Assembly (NCBI RefSeq): GCF_037392515.1
Contig: NC_090283.1
Location: forward strand, 30,210,249 to 30,274,248
Reading direction: 5' to 3'
Source of the DNA: Haliotis asinina
Taxonomy: Eukaryota; Mollusca; Gastropoda; Lepetellida; Haliotidae
Length of the DNA: 64,000 nucleotides
In this document: piece after piece, positions 1 through 9,747 of the stretch
How positions within the stretch are numbered: position 1 is the stretch's first letter
How the letters are laid out: every line of letters begins with the position of its first letter
Made by a program: the position numbers and the translations under genes
The notes under the pieces: generated by a model
The model's database searches: none
Told to the model about the DNA's origin: nothing
The model's input: the letters and a program-made list of their open reading frames with translations, nothing else

Positions 1-104
1 CCAAAATATACAAGATTTAACATATGTGAACTTGTACAAGATCTAACGCTCTAACTTCAAAGTGTACAAGAATTGACGTCTTCCAAATTGTACAAGATTT
101 GACG
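1..104. repeat. Short tandem repeat, ~26-30 bp unit
   Basis: The core TACAAGATTTGAC (variants ATTTAAC, ATCTAAC, AATTGAC) starts at 9, 35, 65 and 91, giving units of 26, 30 and 26 bases. The array is probably cut by the window edge. Confidence 0.6.
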
Positions 105-794
105 TAGCACCCGAAAAAAGCCATATTTCCATTTTCAGGTAGATTCATTCTGTTACACATCCGAGCAGGGAGGTTGCTGACAGCATAAACTATGTCTCCA
201 TATTCATGAGTGTTAAGGATTACAAATGGAGGCATCAGTTTTGATCTTAACTGTGTGGATTACATGAGAACTTATTCCGCTGGTCCATCAAGATATCGGA
301 GTGGCTGTCTTTCTTTTAAGGCATTATATCACACCACACTTCTCTAAATAGTAAATAATGCATTTCCTCCAATAATAAAAACTATCAGCCCTCAGGGAAG
401 TTACCATGTTGTTTACTAAAACAAATTATATATTTAGATTACAGCATGCAATGAAACAGTTCGAATGAATCAATGCAACGTTACATTAAATCGACTCTCT
501 CGCCCTCCATCGGCTGAACATTGATGTTCTAGCACAACATAGAGTTATGTCCCTTGGAGCGCTGTTCACGAATATCGTGCGCACAACTTGACTGAAACCA
601 GTTCGGCAAACGACAACAACACCGCGTGCGACAGTTCTTGATGTACGGAGCAATAGTTTATATTCCATAAATGGCAAGTGTTCTCAATTTGAAATCTCTT
701 CGCCTCGAAGTTTCAATTATCGATTTTATGCAAGTTGTAAGAGATAATAATTAAATTTTTATTGTGTTCATTAAAATTCTGGCAATCTGATTGG
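105..794. other. Gene-free stretch
   Basis: AT-rich sequence with only short ORFs and no recognisable domain. I see no repeat or RNA gene in it. Confidence 0.5.
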
Positions 795-1064
795 TTAACT
801 GGCAACATTTCTTTTGAGTTCATTTCCCAATGAATCTGAAAAAAATAAGCCACGCCCACCGAACCGGACTACTTTCGGACCTGAGGAATGTCGGGGAATA
901 CCTTTACACAGCGAGGGAATGCCCTTGTACCCGGGTACCTTAATGAACTTTGGGTAAACATTGAAGTGATACATTGTGGTTAACATAAACAAACAAATCA
1001 AAATTATCCGTGAACGATAATAACGTTGCAACGCCTCGACAAGAGCATGCGCACGTTGGAACAT
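795..1064 (-). CDS. Possible first exon of a type II membrane protein (weak)
   Basis: An open minus frame whose first true ATG is at 1064. It would encode a basic stretch (QRYYRSR) followed by a hydrophobic helix (IILICLFMLTTMYHFNV), the layout of a signal anchor. The frame then turns into low-information sequence and stops. A possible donor (TTAAG/GTACCC) lies just after the helix, so a real exon could be shorter than the ORF. Upstream on the same strand, between 1260 and 1400, are two GTCAATCA motifs and an ATGTAAAT motif, which would fit a promoter. I do not recognise the protein, and chance is a real alternative. Confidence 0.2.
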   Translation of the reverse strand: MFQRAHALVEALQRYYRSRIILICLFMLTTMYHFNVYPKFIKVPGYKGIPSLCKGIPRHSSGPKVVRFGGRGLFFSDSLGNELKRNVAS

Positions 1065-1082
1065 CAGTTCATGGCATCGCAA

Positions 1083-1518
1083 TCCCAGTCACATCACACC
1101 CTCTTTCTAGTTGCGCAAATACTACAATCTCAGTTCCATTAACTTCATATCATCGGGCTTCATTTCCAATTCTCACTTTTCAAACTGTCTCTTTCAGTTC
1201 GCAGGTAGTAATTCAAACGTTTGAACTTGAAACTTCGCCGATACCGGGACGCGTCACGTTGAGTTGTTCCACTCTGATTCGCCGACCGATGTTAGCTTGG
1301 TTGATTGACAGGTGTTTGGGGTGCGCAATGCTGATTGACTAATGGTTTGGTAGGCGTGTCATTTTATGTAAATGAGCCACCTGAGTCATGTCACGGCATT
1401 ACCGAATTCTTACACCGAAAATGTTAATCGGTGGTAACAAAGACATCTGTTTCGATAAATTTGATTATGTTCAAAGAAAATATTGTTGAAAGGGTATAGT
1501 ATTTGTTGCTGAATTTAA
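1083..1518. other. Gene-free stretch, possible promoter motifs
   Basis: The + strand here is open for 110 codons from 1010, but composition and lack of any motif argue against coding. TGATTGAC motifs at about 1299 and 1331 are noted above. Confidence 0.4.
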
Positions 1519-1632
1519 TTATAAGGATTGACTGTGTATTTCTTTCGTTGCATTGAAGTATGAAACTAAATACTAAAGTGCAAACTGTATGAATCCGCGT
1601 AGCAACGAAAGAAATACAGTCAATCCTTAAAT
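1519..1632. mobile_element. Small inverted-repeat (MITE-like) element
   Basis: Arms 1519-1551 and 1602-1632 are near-perfect reverse complements (AAGGATTGACTGT against ACAGTCAATCCTT, plus TTTCTTTCGTTGC against GCAACGAAAGAAA), with a 50-base spacer. This fits a non-autonomous DNA transposon. There is no coding capacity, and no target duplication was resolved. Confidence 0.65.
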
Positions 1633-1681
1633 AAGACTTTCATTGCATCATTAGGAAGCTAAAGTGAGTGCATTTGTCCCA

Positions 1682-1867
1682 TTATGTATAATATAGCCCA
1701 AAATATTGTCGTAAGTGTGTGACATTTTGCCTTAATGCAGACGTGATGCCATGGGTAAAAAAGGTCTCCACCACAGTACCTATGATCTCACGCACGGTTG
1801 CATCAAAGTAGTGTTCCTGAGATTGCAAGGTAGAGCCAACAGCTTGTGTGTAGTAGTCAGAAATCAT
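1682..1867 (-). CDS. Candidate terminal exon, unknown protein
   Basis: A 61-codon open frame from an ATG at 1867, directly preceded by an acceptor-like site (TTGTTGCAG, then CGCC before the ATG) and closed by TAA. The peptide has a mixed, soluble-protein-like composition (segments HYFDATVREIIGTVVETFF and RQNVTHLRQYFGLYYT) without low complexity. I cannot assign a family. It may be the last exon of a minus-strand gene, or a decayed retrocopy. No AATAAA was seen just downstream on the minus strand, which weakens the case. Confidence 0.3.
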   Translation of the reverse strand: MISDYYTQAVGSTLQSQEHYFDATVREIIGTVVETFFTHGITSALRQNVTHLRQYFGLYYT

Positions 1868-2640
1868 GGCGCTGCAACAAATTCCAAACGGTACGGTGAA
1901 TAAGCATTAAAAGGCATTCAAGTTGTGTCTGGAAATAGACAAGCTGGTTCTGAATAAGAATTGTTTGAAAGCGCGTGGGACGTATTAATTAACTCCTAAT
2001 GGACCTATCAATGAACTCGTAATGGACGTTTGAAACGTGAAGTCACTCATTTATTCATTCTGAGAAGTAATTAACAATTACTGTGTATTAACGTTCAAGA
2101 TTTAAATATAATATAATTTATCATAACTTTCAAATCTAGTATCAATGTTCAATTTGAAATATAGTATAAATTTATCGAAACTTTTAAGTCTAGTATAATT
2201 CACTATCCCTGTCTTTCAATCCATCACCATTATATAAGTAAAAATCAAGTTTTAACTTCACTTATGCTGTACCCGTCCCTGCGTTGGTGATGTCACATGC
2301 ATAGTGACGTCATAGCACAGTTATGACATCATAGGATCGACGTCATAGCATTAACTGTTAGTTCACCTGATGAAGGGGTCTGTTTGAAGAATTGAAACGA
2401 AGTTAATCCGTAATACATATTGGTTGAGAATCGTTTAGTTAAACAAGCACGTTCGCTTCCTCTCTGGACTCGGGGCCATATCCCACAACTACACGTGACT
2501 CCTTACTGCAGGTCATATCAGCGACGACATGGACTACTCGTACCATGTATACGTCGTCACTACAACAGTAAACTTTTAAAGCTTTTGCAGATTATACAAT
2601 GTTTTAGGTAAATGTATCCACGTCTTATCATATGTCAATC
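1868..2640. other. Gene-free AT-rich stretch
   Basis: Contains a loose duplication of TCTAGTAT/TAAATTTAT sequence at 2110-2200 and a GACGTCATAGCA cluster at 2300-2345. No gene or known element recognised. Confidence 0.45.
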
Positions 2641-2735
2641 ATCGTCCGGGCGATGTGGCAGAGAAGTGGTTAGCGTTCACTCGTCACACCGAAGACCCTG
2701 GTTTTAACCCCCTGGATGCCACAGGGACGTATATG
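2641..2735 (+). mobile_element. tRNA-headed SINE relic
   Basis: GCGATGTGGCAGAGAAGTGG followed by GTTAGCGTTCACTCGTCACA matches the A-box side of family B, but the B box is degraded (GGTTTTAACCC instead of GGTTCGATTCC). The shared 3' tail is missing. Confidence 0.5.
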
Positions 2736-3045
2736 TCCCTCTTCACCTCTCACTTTGAAGTCCAATAAAATTCTAAATATACCACGCACATATATATACT
2801 TCACAGTTTTGAATTCTGCGGAACATTCCCCGTTTCCTGATAACATCCACTAGACCAAGCTAAAGTACTTAAAATTGTTTTTCAAAATAGACTTCATCGT
2901 AAATGTCGCCATTTTTGACCTTATCGAAAATCGCGATTCAGAGCGTTATTTGCTGTATGTATTGAAGTGTGAAAATCGGATAAATACTGTGAGTATTGAA
3001 TCTCAAAAATAGCATATTATTGATCACTGATATCCAGTTTTCCTA
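2736..3045. other. Gene-free stretch
   Basis: Nothing recognisable beyond an ATGGCG on the minus strand near 2910 that opens only a 20-codon frame. Confidence 0.4.
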
Positions 3046-3260
3046 TTGGGATGTTTTCGAAAATGCACTTACACGAACGCCTTAGTGCACTTTCCGCCAT
3101 ATTGGATGGTGTTTACAAAATCACGTTTCGAGAAGGCCGGTATTGAGATGCTTATTACGTCGCTTATATTTCATAGTCAGCGGCGAGAATTGCTTCATTG
3201 AATTCCCCCCACATCTTAGAATCAAATTACAAATGGTCTTTGTCACCAATACCAACTGTC
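3046..3260 (+). repeat. Left arm of a 2.3-kb inverted-repeat pair
   Basis: About 215 bases that recur inverted at 5190-5405 at roughly 90% identity by eye. The shared part includes TTACACGAACGCC, CCGCCATATTGG and TCACGTTTCGAGAAGGCCGG. Homology stops sharply after ACCAACTGT on the inner side. Both arms encode the related peptide FPPHLRIKLQMVFVTNTNC, but neither arm has a gene-like context. Confidence 0.8.
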
Positions 3261-3400
3261 TAGATAAAACGAAACGAAAGATACTAGGTATGAAAACGAA
3301 CGCTGTGCTCGAAAGACAGCACTTGTTTGAAATGTAAACAAAAACACAAATCCGATTTTACACTGCGCAGCATTTTCGGAAATTTTCCAGCATCCAGTCA

Positions 3401-3738
3401 TTTGGTCAAGCCTTACATCCATATTCTAATATGTCTCTACTGAAAAAGCGATATCTTTGTACCTTTCATTGCATACTTACGAAGTGAAATAATTTCCATC
3501 AGGAAAAAAGTCTATTTCCTAAATGAATATTCAATAAATATTCAGGTGTTGTGAAATATTTATTTCGTAAATGAAAATTTCACCACACCTGAATATTCAT
3601 TGAGTATTCATTTGGGAAATAGACTTTTCTTCTCATGATTATGAAATCAGTTCCCTTCATAAGTATGCAATGAAAGGTACAAAGAGATCGCTTTTTCAGT
3701 AAAGAAGTATTAGAATATGGTCGTAAGGCTTGTCCAAA
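3401..3738. mobile_element. Foldback/MITE, ~160-bp arms
   Basis: Long hairpin with left arm 3401-3557 and right arm 3576-3738. Matching blocks in order are CAAGCCTTAC, ATATTCTAATA, CTGAAAAAGCGAT, TTTGTACCTTTCATTGCATA, AAGTCTATTTCC and AATATTCAGGTGT. The loop is about 18 bases. There is no coding capacity. It sits inside the larger inverted-repeat pair. Confidence 0.85.
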
Positions 3739-4990
3739 TTAAGACATGACCTGGTTTATATATTTTTAACAATTTTCGTATAAATATTGTTTGAGTTAGA
3801 TATTCTGCCATCAGACATATTTTAATCGAATCTGAATTCACTGTATTATCGAAAAAAATGATAATGAATCATGAAACGTTTTTGACAAACTCGCACCTGC
3901 ATGGTCAATTAATATTCATAATTGTTTTGTCTATAAAAAGGACACAAACCAATACAATGAACAAGACAATTCCTTTAAATAGTAGTATGTGTGCCCCTAC
4001 ATTTCATAAAATGTACAAATCATTTTCATTAATATTATCCGTTTTACTTATAACCTGGAATTAAATCGCTGTTTATCATCCTGTTCATATGAAACTGCAA
4101 TATTTGTCCCAACGTATTGAATATTGCACATCACGGAAACTAAAGCACATGTTGCAGTAATGGCTACGTGTGATCTTCCAACACTTGTGTAGAGGCTTAA
4201 AATGTGGTATAGTACACTTACTGAGTCAATTTCCCATGTAAATATTATTCAAACAATCAAAAGCTTTCAAAGAATAAAAACGCATGCCTTATATCCACAC
4301 ATGATATGGTGTTGAACATGGATATATGTAGATACTGAAATCAATTTCATGAAAAAATATCTGAACGATGCGCAAAATATACATCACAATACTAAAAAGT
4401 GCAATCGGAATGGTATGCGCATAGTGTTTGCTCTTGTTCAACCGACCTTCACCTCAAAGAAATTGCCTAATATGTGCAATAATGTTGACGTGTGACATCA
4501 CTACCGATGACCGATTTCTTTCAAAATGGCGGCTTCGCTGAGAAGGGTACACAGGATTTTGCGAGGACTTTTCGCTTGATTCAGGGATCTTTTGTACATA
4601 AATGTGAGATGTAAGTAATCAGAATTATTCTGACTATCTGTGTATTGTTATATGTTCTTATCGTTTAGACTGTAATTGACGGAAGAAGCCAGAAATGTCG
4701 GTAAGTACCGTTGTCGTTCTGCGTGATTTTGTGTCAGTCATGGCGTCACGCTGCACTAAAAGTTTGACAGTTTCTTATGAATTACCGAATGCTTTCATAT
4801 CTATTTTCAATTTGCTTTTCCTTGCTACGATACTCTTCCCCTGAATATACTACGCGTATTGAGCCACTTTCTAAATGGCATCGTGTAATCATAGCTTTCG
4901 GCCGTGGGAGCCGTGCCAATTTACACTCATCAGAGGGGTACACAAAGTACGCAGTCTAGACTACCAGTTGTCCGACTTTCATTTTTGTGG
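3739..4990. other. Spacer between inverted arms, no clear gene
   Basis: Mostly AT-rich and without a convincing ORF. An ATG in an AAAATGGCGGC context at 4524 opens 17 codons rich in Arg and Leu and then stops. A second ATG at 4695 is followed directly by a donor-like GTAAGT. A 45-base block at about 4855-4900 (CCACTTTCTAAATGGCATCG) is repeated directly at 5160-5195. Confidence 0.4.
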
Positions 4991-4993
4991 AAG

Positions 4994-5095
4994 TCGCGGT
5001 GGCTGAGCGGGCTAGGCGGCTGACTTTGTGTGCTGGCGATTAGGTGCCTGACTCTGAGGGTGCGGGTTCGAATCCCGGATGGGACTCAACCGGAA
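4994..5095 (+). mobile_element. tRNA-Leu-like SINE head (family C)
   Basis: An intact pol III-type A box (TGGCTGAGCGG, 5000-5010) and B box (GGTTCGAATCC, 5065-5075) with a long variable region between them resemble a class II (Leu/Ser) tRNA. The acceptor and anticodon stems do not pair properly, so it is not a working tRNA. The sequence after it differs from the family A/B tail, so I treat it as a separate SINE family or a tRNA pseudogene. Confidence 0.6.
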
Positions 5096-5189
5096 AAAAG
5101 TACTAGAATTTGTACTTTACTAAGAAAGTGAAATCCCAAATATGACATATGTTGCATTTGACCACTTTCTAAATGGCATCGTGTAATCA

Positions 5190-5405
5190 CAGTTGGTATT
5201 GGTGACAAAGACCATTTGTAATTTGATTCTAAGATGTGGGGGGAATTCAGAGAAGCATTTCTCGCCGCTGACTATGAAGTATGCATGATGTAATAGGCGT
5301 CTCAATACCGGCCTTCTCGAAACGTGATTTTGTAAACACTACCAATATGGCGGAAAGCGCACTTCGGCGTTCGTGTAAGTGTATCTTCGAAGACATCCTA
5401 GCATC
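5190..5405 (-). repeat. Right arm of the 2.3-kb inverted-repeat pair
   Basis: Reverse complement of 3046-3260. The outer end runs into GAAGACATCCTAGC. At 5450 an ATG opens MATRKRTRSLAYESFVKLG and then a stop, where a family B SINE tail begins. Confidence 0.8.
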
Positions 5406-5497
5406 CGTATTTCATATTACAGTGTAGGAGGCATAATGGCTACGAGAAAACGTACGAGATCTTTGGCTTACGAGAGTTTTGTGAAACTGGGCCCAGG

Positions 5498-5608
5498 GGG
5501 TTAATTACCCAATTGTGTGCAATATGTAAAGCCCATTACTGGTGTCCCCCGCCGTGACATTGCTGAAATATTGCTGAAAGATGCGTAAAGTCATACTCAC
5601 TCACACGT
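5498..5608 (+). mobile_element. Family B SINE, 3' half
   Basis: Starts within the post-B-box region (TGTAAAGCCCATTACTGGTGTCC) and ends with TTGCTGAAATATTGCTGAAAG, ATGCGTAAA and CTCACTCAC. The tRNA head is missing. Confidence 0.7.
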
Positions 5609-6395
5609 CATTGACTGCCATTCTTCTACTACAATAGAAAAGAGCAAGCGTCTGATTGGTTAAATGTCTTGAGACGGCAACAACGTTTAACAGCAACAAC
5701 CAAAATACGCAATACTTTCAATAAAATTGGACCGAAAACGACATTTAAAAGGTATCCAAGTGGAAATTAGGCCTTTTGCCTTCCTGTTATGTTCTTAACA
5801 AACATTAATGCTAAGTAATGCTCATTGACAACTCTTTTAGGATGAGCGTGTTAAAGTTATATTGTGAACGTTATATTGTGTCACATGCCAGTGTAATATG
5901 TCTGTTTCATCACAAGGCTTCACTTACAGTAGTGATATTTATGAACATAACAGCTGTCTTTATGGGATGACATAATCTGTCTGTGCGTGCTGCATGCTAT
6001 TACAATATAAATTGGCCTGTCACCCCCCTTTCCCGGTATATCTGTATGGGCTGAGAAATGTCTGGTTGTCGATTATCCTCGTAGATTTGAAATTCAGTGA
6101 GGGTTATTATGTATTCAAGAGCGAAAACGGAAAGTGTTGTTGCCTAAAAATGCGTCCAAATTTTACATTAGCATCACCATCATCCCTTGCAGATTCTGTG
6201 AGATTAACATGAACAAGTGATTTGCCACCACAGCCTTACATGACAGCATTTGAATTTTGATTTGAAGCAACAGTACTTTTCGTCCATTGCAGCGTTCCAG
6301 GTTGTAATACTGATAGTCAAGATGGTGGCCTCTCGCATGTGCCGCTCTACACAGGCGAGGCTGCGGCATGAGGGAGAGAGTGAAGGAGGGGGGAT
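5609..6395. other. Gene-free stretch
   Basis: No ORF with a recognisable motif on either strand. The two overlapping frames at 6163-6546 run through simple sequence. Confidence 0.45.
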
Positions 6396-6418
6396 GAGAG
6401 AGAGAGAGAGAGAGAGAG
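6396..6418. repeat. (GA)n microsatellite
   Basis: An AG dinucleotide run of about 11 units. Confidence 0.9.
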
Positions 6419-7442
6419 CTCTGCTTCCATCACATCACGTTCAATACAACACATCCAAATGCAGTAGTGTGGCGTTCTATATTTATTTTATGCCCTCTTC
6501 TCATGCATCCCATGCATTGCATGCATTAATGTGTTACTTCAAATAAGAACAAATACCATAGCGTAGCGGCAAGGCCACAATACCGATTCTGGGGTGCAAT
6601 ACCGACTTTGTCGACGTCATCCGTATTGTATACCTGTCTTACTACCCTCCATTTACATGAGTATACAATAAATGGTGTTATACCTACATGGCCTGAATAT
6701 CTATTTTAGGTGCTCGAAACTGTTAACGAAAAGTGATGAAATAGAGTCTAGTGATTCTGTTCAAATGCAACTCTGTTGTGTTTTCAGGTATCACAAACGC
6801 GTTCCGTTGTTTGAACATGTACGCGCTGCTTTTGATTATCTTTGTTCCTGAAGCATATGTCACAGAAAGCCTTCACTATATCATTAATAACAATGAAATC
6901 TACGTGCGAGATAAACTCACCTCTAAATCTGCTGTAAGATGACAGTACGCAGAAATGTGATGAGGTGATTTGAGTATACTCGCGTGATAGGTCACGTGAT
7001 GCTCTTCTGGAGCCGGGATTGTATTCATGACTGTTACATTTTATGGTATATTCAGGGGAAGATTATGCCAGATGATGCCGGTAATTATGTTGGCAGTTGA
7101 AAGTAATATGTAACAATCGTCCACCACAAAGTGGAGTCTGCAGTTCCGAAACCGTTCTGTTTGACTAAAAAGTGTTTTTGTAGCAATGGCAGGACATAGT
7201 TTGTCTCCATTCTAAATCATAACAGCCAAAAGCTGTTAATCAAAATCCCATCAACACTTCTATACTAACACCGGGCTGTAAATCTCCCAGTACCACTACT
7301 CTGTCAAGATGGGCTGCAGAATCTCCTTAGCTTCAAACTGCATTAGGGGCGAAACCATCAGTGTAGCAGTTGCTTGCATCTGAAAAAAGCACAATGTTTA
7401 TACACTTACAAACTCACTAGTAAATCTCGATTTTCCACTTTG
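6419..7442. other. Gene-free stretch
   Basis: A small degenerate repeat, AATACCGA(T/C)T, occurs at 6578 and 6599. No gene recognised. Confidence 0.45.
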
Positions 7443-7562
7443 TAAGCAATATTCTAATAATATCACGGAGGGGAACTGCATTGTACCCACGTGGGGAATC
7501 GAACCCGGCCCCCCGGCGTGTCGGGCGAACGCTTTAACCTCTAAGCTACAACACTGCCGCTC
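7443..7562 (-). mobile_element. Family B SINE, tail-truncated
   Basis: Reads on the minus strand as AGTGTTGTAGCTTAGAGGTT, then a head with B box GGGTTCGATTCC and the start of the tail (reverse of AGCAATATTCTAATAATATC). The CTAAACTCACTCAC end is absent. Confidence 0.7.
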
Positions 7563-7659
7563 GCCCGTTAGGATGGTTTATCAAGTTGTCAGAGGAATAT
7601 CCCTCTGTATGGCGAACGCGAACGTAAAAGTGTTTTACGATGCATTCAAACCACGCTAT

Positions 7660-7762
7660 CGGTAGTACGGTGTAAGATGTACAAGATACACACAAGCTTG
7701 GTACAGTAACATTGACTATCTACTTTTGTAATTTGTAAGATGTACAAGATACACACACATTT
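7660..7762 (+). repeat. Minisatellite M1, two units
   Basis: Two ~60-bp units with the core GTAAGATGTACAAGATACAC, the same family as at 9070-9640 and 11325-11775. Confidence 0.7.
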
Positions 7763-8340
7763 TGTTTCTTTGTAGTGATGAGTCAGCTCATTCCTTTCAA
7801 AGAGTGCTTTGCACACATCGTTTTGCTTTCACATAAAAATAACAGAAGGAAGATGCAAAGCACCTTGTTGTATTGTCATGTTTATTGCTATTTCATGCAT
7901 AAGCCACTGAACTCAACCCCCCAAAATGCAAACACACACAAAGAGAGAAATAGAAAAGAAAAACCGAACATTTAAAACAGTATGCCACTCTCTCCGACTT
8001 GTTAAGCTACAATGCAATATTTTTAAATCATGCAAATGTCATGCAAATTAAGCGATGACATTTTACCTTCTTGTAATCGTTTTGCTTAGTTTCTACATTC
8101 AAATTTCGGGCTAGTGAATTATTTTGTGGGCTAGTAACCTTCAGGCACAGCTAGCCCGACTGAAATGAAACTTTGAAACTGTTTCCTACCCTGACTTATA
8201 ATTAAAATAAACAGACGATGGCCTGTATATTGCAGTTATAAAGAATGCACTTGCCTACTTGTAATGTATTACGTGTGCTGCTGTTTAGACCGCGCCATCA
8301 GTCACCACACTGATCAGTGACATCCAACAGCCACGTGACG
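7763..8340. other. Gene-free stretch
   Basis: AT-rich. GGGCTAGTGAATTATTTTGT and GGGCTAGTAAC are a small local repeat at 8109-8135. Nothing coding. Confidence 0.4.
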
Positions 8341-8502
8341 TGGTGTCCTTTATCAGCATGACAACGCCAGACCCCATGTTGCCAGAATCGCCCCAAACTT
8401 CCTGGCAGCCAACATCGTAAACGTTTGACCGGCCGTGCACGTTCACCAGACATGTCTCCCATGGAACACCTCTGGGATGCCACGGATGGGCGTGTTCGAT
8501 AA
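8341..8502 (+). pseudogene. Tc1/mariner transposase fragment
   Basis: Two adjacent frames give the C-terminal hallmarks of a Tc1-type DDE transposase. 8351 onward reads YQHDNARPHVARIAPNFLAA, which contains the second catalytic Asp in DNARPH. 8422-8502 reads RARSPDMSPMEHLWDATDGR, with the Glu region carrying the third acid. A frame change at about 8420 separates the two, and a stop follows at 8500. Only about 50 residues of the usual 340 remain, and no terminal repeats were found nearby. In active elements the protein cuts and pastes at TA sites; this copy is dead. Confidence 0.85.
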
Positions 8503-9069
8503 CAACCCCACTCACCAGCCTACTCATCCTAGCCCGACCCGAAGAAAAGCGGGAAAGCAGAAAACGACTGACGTTTTCTGTGCGTCGGAGAGTTTGGGCA
8601 TGCATCGAGGCAAGGTGACTTCACACACGCTACTAATGTTCCATGCCATTGAACTTGAAAGACTCTCAGTGTGTTGTTGCAAGTCGTGTGATGTTTTTGA
8701 ACATTGCCTTTTGCAACCCCACCTTGATGCGAACTGCTGTAACAACAATATCGCATACTGTATGGTTGGCATTTCCCGTGTACGTTACCTCGAAATGTTT
8801 ATCTTGCCATAAAACGTATGGATTACGTGCTGTGCAGAGTTATGTCTCTTAGTCACTCCAGACGACTATAATCATAAGTTCGAATCCCAGCACCATACAC
8901 ATTAATCACTTTAGACATTTCGTCAATATCAAGCTGACAGGTTGTGAAAAGCTGATATATTGTTAAAATTCAGGCCACATCGACAGAAACATCGGGTGAT
9001 ATCCTCATAGTACAGTCCTGTCTGACGCTAATGAATAACAATATCATTGTGAGATATACGAGACAAACA
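8503..9069. other. Gene-free stretch with a possible SINE scrap
   Basis: 8870-8905 (ATAAGTTCGAATCCCAGCAC) looks like the B-box part of a tRNA-headed SINE. Overlapping ORFs on both strands at 8435-8812 show no family signature. Confidence 0.4.
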
Positions 9070-9175
9070 CATTAGTGTCACATACATTGACTGTGTGCTT
9101 CAATAAAGTGTGAGATGTACACAAAGACTTGGGACACATGCATTCACTGTGTACTCCTGCATGATGTCAGTCAAG
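9070..9175 (+). repeat. Minisatellite M1, part before SINE insertion
   Basis: Units with ACATTGACTGTGTGCTTC and GTGAGATGTACA, about 60 bases each. The array continues after the SINE at 9451. Confidence 0.7.
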
Positions 9176-9441
9176 AGTGAGTGAGTTTAGTTTTACGTCG
9201 CACTTAGCAATATTACAGCTATATGGCGGCGGTCTGTAAATAATCGAGTCTGGACCAGACAATCCAGTGATCAACAACATGAGGATCGATCTGCGCAATG
9301 GGGAACCGATGACATGTGTCAACCAAGTCAGCTAGTCTGACTACCCGATCCCCTTAGTCGCCTCTTACGACAAGCTGAGTCGCCTTTCATGGCAAGCATG
9401 GGTTGCTGAAGGCCTATTCTACTCCCGGACCTTCACGGGTC
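9176..9441 (-). mobile_element. Family A SINE, full length, with target duplication
   Basis: The best-preserved family A copy (266 bp). In sense orientation it runs from GACCCGTGAAGGTCCG through AACCCATGCTTGCC, a GGTCCAGACTCGATTATTTA block and AGCTGTAATATTGCT to the shared tail CTAAACTCACTCACT. It is bounded by a direct repeat TCAGTCAAG (9167-9175 and 9442-9450), which fits target-primed insertion into a minisatellite. The head is not tRNA-like. Confidence 0.9.
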
Positions 9442-9450
9442 TCAGTCAAG

Positions 9451-9640
9451 ATACACATAAACGTTTACACATGCATTGAGGATGTTCTGTACGATGTAAG
9501 ATGTGCAAGATACACACAGGTTTTGGTGTAGTAACACTGACTATCTACTTCTGTAATTTGTAAGATGTACAAGATGCACACACACTTTGATACATACATT
9601 GACTGTTTACTCCTATAAGGTGTGAAATAGGGACTACTAA
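9451..9640 (+). repeat. Minisatellite M1, part after SINE insertion
   Basis: Three ~60-bp units with GTAAGATGTGCAAGATACAC-type cores and ACATTGACTGT spacers. Confidence 0.7.
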
Positions 9641-9747
9641 ACAAGTGTCTGTCAGATATCATTTATGTTACAACGAGTTGTTTCAAACCGTATCTAACGT
9701 GGGAAAGCGGTGACCTCATATATTCATGATGTGAGTTGCACATATTT

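Noticed and set aside
4994..5095. Functional tRNA-Leu or tRNA-Ser gene
   Set aside because: A and B boxes are good, but the acceptor and anticodon stems do not pair.
8435..8812. 125-codon + ORF and its antisense partners
   Set aside because: The start overlaps the Tc1 fragment in the wrong frame and no motif appears afterwards.
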